Part shown: positions 8,556 through 17,170 of the stretch, one piece after another
Layout of the letters: the number at the start of each line of letters is the position of its first letter
How positions within the stretch are numbered: position 1 is the stretch's first letter
Assembly: GCA_035549195.1 (NCBI GenBank)
Contig: DASZRK010000023.1
Location: 30,908-94,907 of the forward strand
Origin: a bacterium
GTDB lineage: Bacteria > Oederibacteriota > Muellerivitia > Muellerivitales > Muellerivitaceae
Length of the DNA: 64,000 bases
Direction of reading: 5' to 3'
Program-made: the position numbers and the translations under genes
Notes under the pieces: generated by a model
What the model saw: only the letters and a program-made list of their open reading frames with translations
What the model was told of the DNA's origin: nothing
Database searches by the model: none

Positions 8556-9536
8556 GTGGATTTGGCGGAACTGAAGAAGATCGTGAAGGGCAAGGTGCTC
8601 CTGGACCACTCCATCGCGCCCTACACGACCTACTACTTGGGCGGTAAGGCGGGGGCTTTCGTGGAGCCGCAAGGGGTGGAGGACCTGGCCGAACTCCTGC
8701 GGACCCTGACCCATGGAAGGGTCCCTTATTTGATGCTGGGGGGCGGCAGCAACCTTTTGTTCGCCGACGAGGGTTTCCGGGGCGTCGTGATCCGCTTGGG
8801 ACGGGGGTTCCAGGGGATCCAGATCGAGGGCGACCGGGTGCGGGTCCAGGCCGGGACCCAGTTGGTGAAGGTGCTGGCCAAGACACGGGAAGCCGGATTG
8901 GGCGGGGTGGAGTTCTTCGCGGGCATCCCGGGCACCTTGGGTGGCGCGGTGGTGGGGAACGCCGGGGCGAAGAAAGCCTGGATCGGGCCCACGGTCGAGG
9001 AACTGACCATCGTCACCCCGCAGGGTGAAGTGAAGCGTTTGAAAAGGGCGGACTACCACTACGGTTACCGCAACAGTTCCTTGAAGCTGACGGGCCATGT
9101 GCTGGTAGAGGCGGTCTTGAAGCTCAAGAAGGAGCCCAAGGACGCCATCGAGAAGAAGGTGAAGGAATATTTCAAGGTCCGCCGGGGCAAGCAACCCAAG
9201 ACGGAGAAGAACGCCGGGAGCGTGTTCAAGAACCCCGAGGGGGATTTCGCGGGGCGCTTGACGGAGTCGTTGGGTCTGAAGGGGTTCAAGGTGGGCGGCG
9301 CCCGGATCAGCGAGATCCACGCCAATTTCATCATCAACGACGGGACGGCGACGGCCCACGACGTGGTGGCGGTGATGCGGGAGGTCCAGGGAAGGGTCCA
9401 GAAGGAATACGGGATCCGCTTGGAGCCGGAGATCCTTCCCTTGGGCGATTGGGACCGGGAAGAGATCAAGGATGTGTTCTGGAATTGGAAGCCGAAGGGT
9501 TCGAACGACGCCTCTGACCACAAAGATGGGAAATAA
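8556..9536 (+). CDS. murB: UDP-N-acetylenolpyruvoylglucosamine reductase MurB
   Basis: FAD- and NADPH-dependent enzyme that reduces the enolpyruvyl product of MurA to UDP-MurNAc. I chose GTG 8556 because GAAAGGA lies five bases upstream; GTG 8532 is also in frame but has no ribosome site. About 326 residues. FAD-binding motifs LGGGSNLLFADEG and GIPGTLGGAVVGNAGA, then YRNSSL, and NAGSVFKNP with the proton-donating serine, followed by GGARISEIHANFIIN. The layout looks like the shorter (type II) MurB subgroup. Confidence 0.94.
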   Translation: MDLAELKKIVKGKVLLDHSIAPYTTYYLGGKAGAFVEPQGVEDLAELLRTLTHGRVPYLMLGGGSNLLFADEGFRGVVIRLGRGFQGIQIEGDRVRVQAGTQLVKVLAKTREAGLGGVEFFAGIPGTLGGAVVGNAGAKKAWIGPTVEELTIVTPQGEVKRLKRADYHYGYRNSSLKLTGHVLVEAVLKLKKEPKDAIEKKVKEYFKVRRGKQPKTEKNAGSVFKNPEGDFAGRLTESLGLKGFKVGGARISEIHANFIINDGTATAHDVVAVMREVQGRVQKEYGIRLEPEILPLGDWDREEIKDVFWNWKPKGSNDASDHKDGK

Positions 9537-9554
9537 AGGCGAACGGAGAAAGGG

Positions 9555-10487
9555 ATGAAAGTCGGAGTCCTGATGGGGGGCTGGAGCCCCGAAAAGAAGG
9601 TCTCGATGATGTCGGGCAAGAACGTGGTCGAGGGACTGCGCAAGGCGGGTGTGAAGGCCGTCGGCGTGACGCTCACCAACGCCGACAAGAACGCCCAGCG
9701 CCTGGGAAAGCGCTTGAAGGCCGGGAAGTTCGACCTGGTCTTCATCGCCCTGCACGGGACCTTCGGGGAGGACGGGCAATTGCAGGCCCTGCTGGACAAA
9801 TGGGGGATCCCCTACACGGGATCGGGGGCCTTGGCCTGCGGACTGGCCATGCACAAAGGCTGTTCCAAGCTGGTCTTCGAGGCCGGGAAATTGCCGACGG
9901 CCCCTTGGGTCGCCGTCCACCGCTCCACCGCGCCCAAGGCCTGGGCCCAGGGTGTGAAATTCCCCTTGCCCTGGGTGGTGAAACCGGCGGACTCGGGTTC
10001 CGCCATCGGGGTGACCCTGGTCCGGGACAAGAAGGCGTTCCCGGCGGCGGTCCGCAAGGCCTTCCGGACCAGCGAGTGGGCGGTGGTGGAGCGATACGTG
10101 GCCGGGACCGAGGTGACCGTGTCCGTGCTGGGGGAAAGGGCCCTGCCGGTCATCGAGATCCTGCCGGTGAACGAATTCTACGATTACGACTCGAAATACA
10201 CACCGGGTCATTCGGCCCACATCATCCCGGCCCGTATCCCGGCGAGCGCCCGGGCCAAGGTCCAGGCCCTGTCCCTGAAGGCGGGGAAGGCCCTGGGATG
10301 CCGGGACTACTACCGGGTGGACCTGATCGTTCCGGCCAAGGGGGAACCCCAGATCCTGGAGGTGAATACGGCCCCGGGTATGACCGCCACCAGCCTGGTG
10401 CCGGACGCGGCCAAGGCCGCCGGGATCGCTTTTCCGGCCCTTTTGAAAAGGATCTGCCAGATGGCCCTGAAGAAGGGGAGGAATTAA
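9555..10487 (+). CDS. ddl: D-alanine:D-alanine ligase
   Basis: ATP-grasp enzyme that makes the D-Ala-D-Ala dipeptide used by MurF. The 310-residue length fits the DdlB type. Visible motifs: ALHGTFGEDG, the ATP-binding PWVVKPADSGSAIGV, YDYDSKYTPG with the omega-loop tyrosine, and the metal-binding EVNTAPGMTATSLVP. ATG start with AGAAAGGG just upstream. It follows murB by 18 bases and precedes ftsQ by four, so co-transcription is likely. Confidence 0.95.
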   Translation: MKVGVLMGGWSPEKKVSMMSGKNVVEGLRKAGVKAVGVTLTNADKNAQRLGKRLKAGKFDLVFIALHGTFGEDGQLQALLDKWGIPYTGSGALACGLAMHKGCSKLVFEAGKLPTAPWVAVHRSTAPKAWAQGVKFPLPWVVKPADSGSAIGVTLVRDKKAFPAAVRKAFRTSEWAVVERYVAGTEVTVSVLGERALPVIEILPVNEFYDYDSKYTPGHSAHIIPARIPASARAKVQALSLKAGKALGCRDYYRVDLIVPAKGEPQILEVNTAPGMTATSLVPDAAKAAGIAFPALLKRICQMALKKGRN

Positions 10488-10491
10488 GGGG

Positions 10492-11505
10492 ATGCATTAC
10501 CGGGGGAAGCGGGTCCCACTGAGCGAGAGGTCGCCCTTGTTCCAAAGGGCGGGGATCCCCTCCCGGCCGTCCGTTGTGAAACGAACGGAGGAGAAAAAGC
10601 ATTTTTTCGCCTGGCCCCAAGCGTCCCAGGAGAAGGGGGAAAAGGAAAGGCAGGTGTCCGGATCTTTCTACCGTCCGGGGCGGTCCGCGGAAGCGACCGG
10701 CTTTTACCGGGCCCCCGTGGCCGGGACGGGTCCGGTGGAACCGGCGAAGGGGCGTGGGAGCCGGGGATCCTGGCTCCGGTTGGCCCTCCGGTTGTCGGCC
10801 TTGGGGTTGTTGATCGGGGTGTTGGTCTGGTCGAAGGAAAGGACGGTGAGCCTGCTCCAGGACATGGCGGGCTTGAAACTCGAAAAGGTGATGGTGGAAG
10901 GGAACCGGTTCCTGGCCGCCGATGAGGTCGTGAAGACCGTGGCCCTGCCCCTGGGGGAGAGCATGTTCAAACTGGACCTCAAAAGCGCCACGGAAAGGGT
11001 GCGGGCCATGGATTGGGTCCAGCGGGTCTTCATCGAGAGGCGCCTGCCCCGGTCCATCCTGGTCACGATCAAGGAACGGAGGCCCGTGGCCCTGCTGGAG
11101 AAGGGCGATCTTTACGGGGTGGACGCCCAAGGACGGGTACTTCCCCCGGCGCCGCTCTTGATGCGACAGGACCTGCCCCTGATCTCGGGGCTGGATTTCC
11201 CGGCGGAGGCGGTGGGCACCACCGAGGAGGCCGAAGCCCTGGGGCCGGCCCTGGATTTCCTGGCCTTCCTGGGCAAGAAGGACCCGGCCTTGGCCCAGGA
11301 CGTATCGGAAGTGAACCTGTCGGATGCGGATTCCCTGAAGGTGACCTTCATGGACGGCCTGCAGGCCCGCTTCGACCCGCCGGTGTCGGAGACCGAGTTG
11401 GAACGGATGGCCCTGGTGGTCAGCGACCTCCAGGAGAAGGGCCGCAAGGCGGCCACGATGGACTTCCGGTACCGAGGGTTGGTGCTGGTCAAACCAAGGC
11501 TCTAA
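10492..11505 (+). CDS. ftsQ: Cell division protein FtsQ/DivIB
   Basis: Bitopic divisome protein that links early and late division proteins in the periplasm. A long basic, proline- and glycine-rich cytoplasmic N-terminus of about 95 residues precedes one membrane segment (about 97-113). It is followed by a POTRA-like domain (LEKVMVEGNRFLAADEVVK) and the FtsQ beta domain (RRLPRSILVTIKERRPVAL, GVDAQGRVLPP). Length 337. Position between ddl and ftsA confirms the assignment. The N-terminal tail is longer than in many homologues. Confidence 0.9.
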   Translation: MHYRGKRVPLSERSPLFQRAGIPSRPSVVKRTEEKKHFFAWPQASQEKGEKERQVSGSFYRPGRSAEATGFYRAPVAGTGPVEPAKGRGSRGSWLRLALRLSALGLLIGVLVWSKERTVSLLQDMAGLKLEKVMVEGNRFLAADEVVKTVALPLGESMFKLDLKSATERVRAMDWVQRVFIERRLPRSILVTIKERRPVALLEKGDLYGVDAQGRVLPPAPLLMRQDLPLISGLDFPAEAVGTTEEAEALGPALDFLAFLGKKDPALAQDVSEVNLSDADSLKVTFMDGLQARFDPPVSETELERMALVVSDLQEKGRKAATMDFRYRGLVLVKPRL

Positions 11506-11515
11506 GGAGGGGAAC

Positions 11516-11665
11516 ATGAAATCCACGGTCCGAAAGGTCCGAAAGACCCACGCTCCCCCGAGGGGCGGGGAAAAGGACCGGCGGGATCTGGTCCGCGGGT
11601 TGAAGGTCTGTTTCGGTCCCTGCCGGTGCTACGCCACGGGGAAAAAACAGAAGGAGAACCAGTAA
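11516..11665 (+). CDS. Small basic protein with a cysteine cluster, unknown function
   Basis: Short reading frame of 49 codons between ftsQ and ftsA. It has an excellent ribosome site (TAAGGAGGGGAAC before ATG) ten bases after the ftsQ stop. The product is rich in Lys and Arg with a C-terminal CFGPCRCY (Cys 32, 36, 38). No membrane segment or known domain is visible. I do not recognise it. Its strong translation signal and position inside the division operon suggest a real gene; the cysteines could bind a metal. It ends where an AT-rich repeat begins. Confidence 0.55.
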   Translation: MKSTVRKVRKTHAPPRGGEKDRRDLVRGLKVCFGPCRCYATGKKQKENQ

Positions 11666-11734
11666 TTTTAAATTTTTAATTTTGGATCGAGGCGGCCTGA
11701 AAAGGAGGGCCCGGTTCCATTAAGAATTCAAAAC
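11663..11734. repeat. AT-rich inverted repeat (family D copy)
   Basis: Low-GC stretch in a GC-rich operon: TAATTTTAAATTTTTAATTT at the left, and ATTAAGAATTCAAAA at 11719-11733 on the right, in roughly inverted orientation. A fuller copy of this family lies after rel at 29385-29474. It separates the 49-codon gene from ftsA. Confidence 0.6.
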
Positions 11735-11770
11735 CAAGGTCAAAAATCGCTTTAGAGAGGGGTGGAGAAG

Positions 11771-13021
11771 ATGGCGAAAGAGCAAAAACAGGACATCGTG
11801 GTGGGGCTGGACCTGGGAACGACCAAGGTCTGCACCATCATCGGGGAAAGGGATGATGAGGGCCAGGTCCACATCATCGGTGTGGGGACCACGCCCTCGA
11901 CGGGCCTCAAGAAGGGGTCGGTGGTGAACATCGAACAGACCATCCAATCCATCAAGAAATCCGTCCAGGACGCCGAACGCATGGCGGGGGTCGAGATCGG
12001 CTCCGCCTTCGCCGGCATCGCCGGGGGCCACATCAAGGGCCTCAACAGCCGGGGGGTCATCGCGGTCTCCCGCAAGGACAAGGAGATCACCGAGGACGAC
12101 CGGGAGAGGGTCATCGAGGCCGCCCAGGCCATCGCCATCCCGCTGGACCGGGAGATCATCCACGTGATCCCGCAGGAATACATCGTGGACGACCAGGACG
12201 GCATCAAGAACCCGGTGGGCATGTCGGGGGTGCGCCTGGAAGCCGAGGTCCACGTGGTGACGGGGGCCGTCACCAGCGTGCAGAACATCGTGCGCAGCGT
12301 CGAGCGGGCGGGCCTGCAGGTGTCCGACATCATCCTGCAGCCATTGGCCTCGGCCGAGGCCATCCTCTCCCAGGACGAGAAGGAACTGGGGGTGGTGCTG
12401 GTGGATATCGGCGGGGGGACCACGGACATCGCGGTCTTCATCAACGGCTCCCTCTGGCACACGGGCATCATCACCCTGGGGGGCGCCCTGGTCACCAGCG
12501 ACGTGGCCGTGGGGCTCCGGACCCCCAACACGGAGGCGGAGGCCATCAAGATCCAATTCGGCTGCGCCTACACCGCCATGGTGAAGGAAGAGGAGGAGAT
12601 CACGGTCCCGGGCGTGGGCGGGCGGCCGGACCGGCGCATGCCGCGCCGGGTCCTCTCCGAGATCATCGAAGCCCGCATGGAGGAGATCTTCGAACTGGTG
12701 GCCGCCGAGCTCAAGAAGTTCGGTTTCGAGGACCGGATCCCGGCGGGGGCGGTCATCACCGGGGGCGCGGCCCTGATGGAAGGGACCGCCGAACTGGCCG
12801 AGAAGATCCTCCAATTGCCGGTCCGGATCGGTTCGCCGAAACGGGTCGGCGGCCTGACGGACGTTGTGTCCAACCCCAGCTATTCCACCGCAGTGGGGCT
12901 GGTGCTCATGGGCATGCAGTCCCAGGCTCCTTCTGCCAAGAAGGTCTCCTTCGGCAGCGGGGCTGATGCGATGAACGGGATCCTGGACCGGATGAAGAAA
13001 TGGTTCGGCGACTCGATCTGA
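11771..13021 (+). CDS. ftsA: Cell division protein FtsA
   Basis: Actin-like ATPase that tethers FtsZ filaments to the membrane and recruits the divisome. ATG 11771 is taken as start (GTGGAG and GAGAGGGG upstream); GTG 11762 is in frame and possible. About 416 residues. Actin-fold motifs: VGLDLGTTKVCTIIGE (phosphate 1), VLVDIGGGTTDIAVF (phosphate 2) and AVITGGAALMEG (adenosine). The C-terminus NGILDRMKKWFGDSI is the expected amphipathic membrane-targeting helix. Confidence 0.96.
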   Translation: MAKEQKQDIVVGLDLGTTKVCTIIGERDDEGQVHIIGVGTTPSTGLKKGSVVNIEQTIQSIKKSVQDAERMAGVEIGSAFAGIAGGHIKGLNSRGVIAVSRKDKEITEDDRERVIEAAQAIAIPLDREIIHVIPQEYIVDDQDGIKNPVGMSGVRLEAEVHVVTGAVTSVQNIVRSVERAGLQVSDIILQPLASAEAILSQDEKELGVVLVDIGGGTTDIAVFINGSLWHTGIITLGGALVTSDVAVGLRTPNTEAEAIKIQFGCAYTAMVKEEEEITVPGVGGRPDRRMPRRVLSEIIEARMEEIFELVAAELKKFGFEDRIPAGAVITGGAALMEGTAELAEKILQLPVRIGSPKRVGGLTDVVSNPSYSTAVGLVLMGMQSQAPSAKKVSFGSGADAMNGILDRMKKWFGDSI

Positions 13022-13148
13022 TATTCGGGAAGCTCACCACGTTGTGGTCCGGGGATCCGATCTTAGGGATCGCCGGGAAGGTCAAGGAGGTGCAGGTCGG
13101 GTGAAGGTCGAAGGGAAGTGAAGGTCGTAAGCCGTAAAAGCAGGGGGG

Positions 13149-13188
13149 CTGTTAGCGGATGGCCCAACCATCGGCTCTCGGCTAACAG
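13149..13188. repeat. Short palindrome upstream of ftsZ
   Basis: CTGTTAGC (13149-13156) and GCTAACAG (13181-13188) form a perfect 8-bp inverted repeat around a 24-base spacer, in the 192-bp ftsA-ftsZ gap. The sequence type resembles the GCTGTCAGCGG stretch upstream of ftsW. No convincing promoter is visible in the gap, and the ftsZ ribosome site (AGAGGGGGAAG) follows. Confidence 0.6.
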
Positions 13189-13213
13189 TAAAAAATAAAA
13201 AGAGGGGGAAGTC

Positions 13214-14374
13214 ATGATCGAGTTCGCGGAAGAGGATGTGACGCAGTACCTGGCCCATTTGAAGGTCATCGGGGTGGGCGGCGGCGGATGCAACGCCGTC
13301 AACAAGATGATCGAGGCCGGTATCGAAGGCGTGGAGTGTATCGCGGCCAACACCGACTACAAGTCGCTGCGCCGCAGCAAGGCCTTGAAGAAGATCCAGC
13401 TGGGCAAGGCCCTGACCAAGGGCTTGGGTTCGGGCGGGAATCCCACGATGGGCAAGGAAGCGGCCCTGGAGTCCGCCGAGGAGATCCAGAAGAACCTGGA
13501 GGGGGCCGACATGGTGGTGGTCACCGCCGGGATGGGCGGGGGTACGGGCACGGGCGCGGCCCCGGTGGTCGCCGAGATCGCCAAGAAACTGGGCATCCTC
13601 ACCGTCGGGGTGGTGAGCCGCCCCTTCGAGCATGAGGGACCGGTGCGCAAGGCCCAGGCCGAGGACGGCCTCAGGTCCATGCTGCCCCATGTGGACGCCA
13701 TCGTGGTGATCCCCAATGAGCGCATCAACGTGGTCTGCGAGCAGGACGTGGAGCTGACCACGGCCTTCGCGCGGGTCGATGACGTGCTGGTGCAGGCCAT
13801 CCAGGGGATCTCGGGCATCATCCACTCGGAAGGCATCATCAACCGCGATTTCGCGGACGTGAAGCGCATCCTGACCGCCAAGGGCAAGGTCTTGATGGGC
13901 ATGGGCGCGGCCGCGGGCGAGGAGAGGGCCATGAAGGCGGTGCAGAAGGCCGTCCACAGCCCCTTGCTCGAGGACGTGGACATCGCCGGGGCCAGCGCGG
14001 TGCTGGTCCTGATCACGGCGGGCGCCAATTTCACCCTCAACGAGTTCAACCAGATCAACGGGTTCCTGCAGAAGGCCGCCCGTCCGGGCGCCGAGATCAT
14101 CCCGGGCATCGTGCGGGACGAGAACCTGAAGGATGGGATGCGGGTCACCATCATCGCGACCGGGTTCGAACAGGCCCGCAGCGAGGAGGCGGCCACCATC
14201 ATCGACCTGAAGAACTTCGTGACGCCGAACTTCAAGACCGACAAGGCGGCTTCCAACGCGCCCCAGGCGTCGGAAGAGGCGGAGGGCGACCTGACGCTCA
14301 AGCTCTCCGACGGCCAATACGACATCCCGGCCTACTTGCGGCGCCGGCTGGCCAGCAAGTCGTTCCATAACTGA
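13214..14374 (+). CDS. ftsZ: Cell division GTPase FtsZ
   Basis: Tubulin-like GTPase that forms the Z ring. 386 residues. GTP-binding motifs: VGGGGCNAVN (about 21-30), the tubulin signature GGGTGTGAAP (about 107-116), and the T7-loop region GANFTLNEFNQIN. The C-terminal peptide YDIPAYLRRR is the conserved FtsA/ZipA-docking tail, reached through a short linker (about 310-370). ATG start with GAGGGGGAAG seven bases upstream. It ends the dcw cluster. Confidence 0.98.
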   Translation: MIEFAEEDVTQYLAHLKVIGVGGGGCNAVNKMIEAGIEGVECIAANTDYKSLRRSKALKKIQLGKALTKGLGSGGNPTMGKEAALESAEEIQKNLEGADMVVVTAGMGGGTGTGAAPVVAEIAKKLGILTVGVVSRPFEHEGPVRKAQAEDGLRSMLPHVDAIVVIPNERINVVCEQDVELTTAFARVDDVLVQAIQGISGIIHSEGIINRDFADVKRILTAKGKVLMGMGAAAGEERAMKAVQKAVHSPLLEDVDIAGASAVLVLITAGANFTLNEFNQINGFLQKAARPGAEIIPGIVRDENLKDGMRVTIIATGFEQARSEEAATIIDLKNFVTPNFKTDKAASNAPQASEEAEGDLTLKLSDGQYDIPAYLRRRLASKSFHN

Positions 14375-14380
14375 GGACTT

Positions 14381-14498
14381 CCAACAAAATGCCTTGGAAC
14401 AGGGATAAGGAAGGGTGGATGGGATGGAAAACTTGAAGGATCCAAAGGGTTTTCTCCGGGTCCATCGGTGTCCATCCCTGTTCTTCAGGTCTTGTTGG
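14381..14498. repeat. Palindromic element, AACAGGGAT type
   Basis: The left arm holds CCAACAA and GAACAGGGAT (14381-14406), plus a looser GGATGGGATGGA. The right arm holds TCCATCGG, ATCCCTGTTC and TTGTTGG (14461-14498) in inverted order. It fills most of the ftsZ-deacetylase gap. Same design as families A to C (several short modules per arm, inverted), but different sequence. Confidence 0.75.
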
Positions 14499-14526
14499 GG
14501 ATCGTAAGGAATAAAGAAAGGAAGTC

Positions 14527-15840
14527 ATGCGGAACGTCCATCGGACAATAGGATCGGGGTGGTTGGTCGGCGTCCTGGGGTGCCTTTTCTTGCCCCTGGG
14601 CGCCTTCGCCTCCCCCGCGTCCTCCCCGGTGGCGCCTACGGCCTCGCCCGCGGCGTCCGCCGACCAGGAATTCTTCGTGCTCTGTTACCACCGGTTCCTG
14701 AACAAGCCCATTCCTGTCCAACAGGAGGACCCATCCCGTTCCCCCACGGGAGAGGACCCGGGCCAAAAAGGACCGAAACAGACCGAGTACGAGACCTCGA
14801 TGGACGATTTCAAATGGCAGATGCAGTACCTGAAGGAGAACGGGTTCACCCCCATCTCCCAGGAACAGCTCATGGGCTACTGGTTTCAAGGGAGACCCCT
14901 CCCCTTGAAACCGGTGCTCCTGACCTTCGACGATGGTTTCGAGAGCATCTACCGGGACGCTTTCCCGGTGGTCCAGAAGATGGGGTTCCCTTCCATCCTT
15001 TTCCTTTACACGGATTTCGTAAGGAACCGGGAAGTCGCGGACCGCAACCGTGAGAAGAAGATCGCGGCGAAGTCCGAGGATCCCGAACACCCAAAAAAGG
15101 TCCTGTCCGAAATTTCGCCCCAAATGCGGTTCGACGCCCTTTCGGACGCCCAGATGGCCGAAATGCAGAAGGCGGGCATGGTGATCGAATCCCACACCAC
15201 CCACCACCTCAACATGGGGTTGGTCCGGGAGAAGAAAGGGGAGGCGGCCTTCGCCAAGATCCTCTGGAACGAACTGACCGAGCCCTTGACCTATATCTCG
15301 ACGAGGTTCGGCCGAAAGCCCCAATGGCTCGCCTATCCTTTCGGGGTCTATGACCCGGTCATCCTGGAGGCCACGAAGAAGGCGGGTTACCAACTGGCCT
15401 TCACCGTCAATCCCGGTCCCAATGACCGTACGATCCCGCCCCTCCTGCTGAAGCGCAACCTGGTCCTATGGCCCTTCGGGCGGGAGGCCTTCCAGCGGAT
15501 CTTCCGGGACAAGGTGCTCCACTGCGAGGACCTGGCCCCCGGGGACGGGGCTTCGATCGATGCGGTCCGGCCGGTGATCTCGGCCAAGATCACCGATGAC
15601 GTGGACCCCAAGTCGGTCCGGCTCCAGATCGGCGCCCATGTCATGAAACTGCGTTATGACCCTGGGACGGGCGCCTATTCCCATGCCATCAAGGCCGACC
15701 TGACGCAGGGTGGACATATCTTCTGTCTTTCCGCCGTCGACCGGCAGGGCCAGCACCGGGTCCTCAATTGGTATTTCCGGATCAAACACAAGAAATTGGC
15801 CCATCACCCGGGAAGGAAGGGGGCCGCGGATGTCCTTTAG
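14527..15840 (+). CDS. Exported polysaccharide deacetylase
   Basis: 437 residues with a signal peptide (hydrophobic segment about 13-28, ending GAFASPAS) and a linker. The NodB-type carbohydrate esterase 4 domain has LLTFDDGFESIYRDAF with the catalytic and metal aspartates and ESHTTHHLN with the two zinc histidines. Later AYPFGVYDP is the usual third motif. The last 90 residues (from about RPVISAKITDD) form a beta-rich Ig-like domain. Family members remove N-acetyl groups from peptidoglycan or other cell-surface glycans; the substrate here is not known. It overlaps the amidase gene, supporting a wall-remodelling operon. Confidence 0.88.
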   Translation: MRNVHRTIGSGWLVGVLGCLFLPLGAFASPASSPVAPTASPAASADQEFFVLCYHRFLNKPIPVQQEDPSRSPTGEDPGQKGPKQTEYETSMDDFKWQMQYLKENGFTPISQEQLMGYWFQGRPLPLKPVLLTFDDGFESIYRDAFPVVQKMGFPSILFLYTDFVRNREVADRNREKKIAAKSEDPEHPKKVLSEISPQMRFDALSDAQMAEMQKAGMVIESHTTHHLNMGLVREKKGEAAFAKILWNELTEPLTYISTRFGRKPQWLAYPFGVYDPVILEATKKAGYQLAFTVNPGPNDRTIPPLLLKRNLVLWPFGREAFQRIFRDKVLHCEDLAPGDGASIDAVRPVISAKITDDVDPKSVRLQIGAHVMKLRYDPGTGAYSHAIKADLTQGGHIFCLSAVDRQGQHRVLNWYFRIKHKKLAHHPGRKGAADVL

Positions 15841-17170
15841 ATCCTTGCCCATCCTGGCCCTTGCCCTTTTGACCCTGGCTTGGCCCTCTCCCGCCCTGGA
15901 AGAGGGCGGGAAGGTGGCGCTCCGCTATACCTATAAGACCGACGTCCTTTCCGTCCCTGTGGTCGAGGGGGCGAAGGGACAGGTTTATCTGCCCTTGATG
16001 GACCTGAGCCGTTTTTTCGGCATCCAGGTGGATTTCGAACCCCAGATCCGGCGGGTCACCCTTTCGAAGGGGAAGAACAAGGTGAAAGTGGTACTGTCCC
16101 AGCCTGTTTACCTCTCCCTGGCGCCCGAGGTGTCCTATCCCATCGATCCCCTGGAGGTCCTTTCGGGGCAATTGAGCATCCCGGCCACCAGTGCCGAGGA
16201 CCTGTTGGGGACCCTCCTGGGGATCCCCGTCCATTACCTGCCGGACCAAGGACTCCTCATCGCGGGCGGCGTGACGGACAAGGAACTCCAGCAGGAGATC
16301 CTGGCCGACCCAGGCCCATCGACATCCTCATCCCCCCAACCCGCCTCCAGCGCCGCCGCTGGGCCCACTCCGGTGGAAAGCCCCGCGGCGGCCCCTTCCT
16401 CCCAGGAAGCCGTCGCTGTTCTGGAGGAACCGACCCGCTCGCCGACGGTCGAACCCCTTCCCCTCCAACCTCCCCGGGACCAAGTGGAGCATGTGCGGCG
16501 CATCATCATCGACCCGGGCCACGGCGGCTATGACGCCGGCGCTCCCGGTTACGACCGCCGTTTCCATGAGAAGAGCGCCACGCTGGACATCGCCCAGCAG
16601 GTCGCGAAATTCCTGCGGGAGGAACAAGGCCTGGAGGTCCTGATGACCCGAAAGGAGGACCGTTACATCACCCTGAAATACAGGACGGATTTCGCCAAGA
16701 GCCACAACGGGGATCTTTTCGTTTCCATCCATTGCAATTCCAATCCCCGTAAGGGCGCCCATGGGACCGAGATCTATAAGTATGGATTGAGGGCGACCAG
16801 TCATGCCGCGGCCGCCGCGGCCGCCCGTGAAAACTTCGGGGGCGGCGACCTGGATTTCATCAAACAGGACCTGACCGCGGTGCGCTACAAGAGCCGCAGC
16901 CAATGCCTGGCCGAACATGTGGAGATGGAGATCAAGGAAAAACTGGGCCAGCCTTTCCGCAACATCCAGGAGGCGCCCTTTTACGTGCTGGCCCACGCCG
17001 AAATGCCGGCCATCCTGATCGAGACGGCCTTCATCAGCAACAAGGACGAGGAGAACAAGCTCCGGGACCCCTATTGGCGCGAGAAGATGGCGAAGGCCAT
17101 CACGGCCGGGATCCTGGAATACAAGGACATCGTGGAGGGGAATCTTGACGACCGTGAAGCTCGGCGCTGA
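15830..17170 (+). CDS. N-acetylmuramoyl-L-alanine amidase (zinc, Amidase_3)
   Basis: Exported amidase that cuts the MurNAc-L-Ala bond. ATG 15830 overlaps the deacetylase stop and gives a clean signal peptide (SLPILALALLTLAWPSPA), so it is preferred over the longer open frame. About 446 residues. Residues 25-155 resemble a copper-amine-oxidase-N-like or AMIN-like wall-binding domain; a Ser/Pro/Ala linker follows. The catalytic domain has IIIDPGHGGYDAG, FHEKSATLDIA, FVSIHCNSN and ILIETAFISN, which supply the zinc histidines and glutamates. It probably separates daughter cells, as AmiC does. Confidence 0.92.
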   Translation: MSFRSLPILALALLTLAWPSPALEEGGKVALRYTYKTDVLSVPVVEGAKGQVYLPLMDLSRFFGIQVDFEPQIRRVTLSKGKNKVKVVLSQPVYLSLAPEVSYPIDPLEVLSGQLSIPATSAEDLLGTLLGIPVHYLPDQGLLIAGGVTDKELQQEILADPGPSTSSSPQPASSAAAGPTPVESPAAAPSSQEAVAVLEEPTRSPTVEPLPLQPPRDQVEHVRRIIIDPGHGGYDAGAPGYDRRFHEKSATLDIAQQVAKFLREEQGLEVLMTRKEDRYITLKYRTDFAKSHNGDLFVSIHCNSNPRKGAHGTEIYKYGLRATSHAAAAAAARENFGGGDLDFIKQDLTAVRYKSRSQCLAEHVEMEIKEKLGQPFRNIQEAPFYVLAHAEMPAILIETAFISNKDEENKLRDPYWREKMAKAITAGILEYKDIVEGNLDDREARR

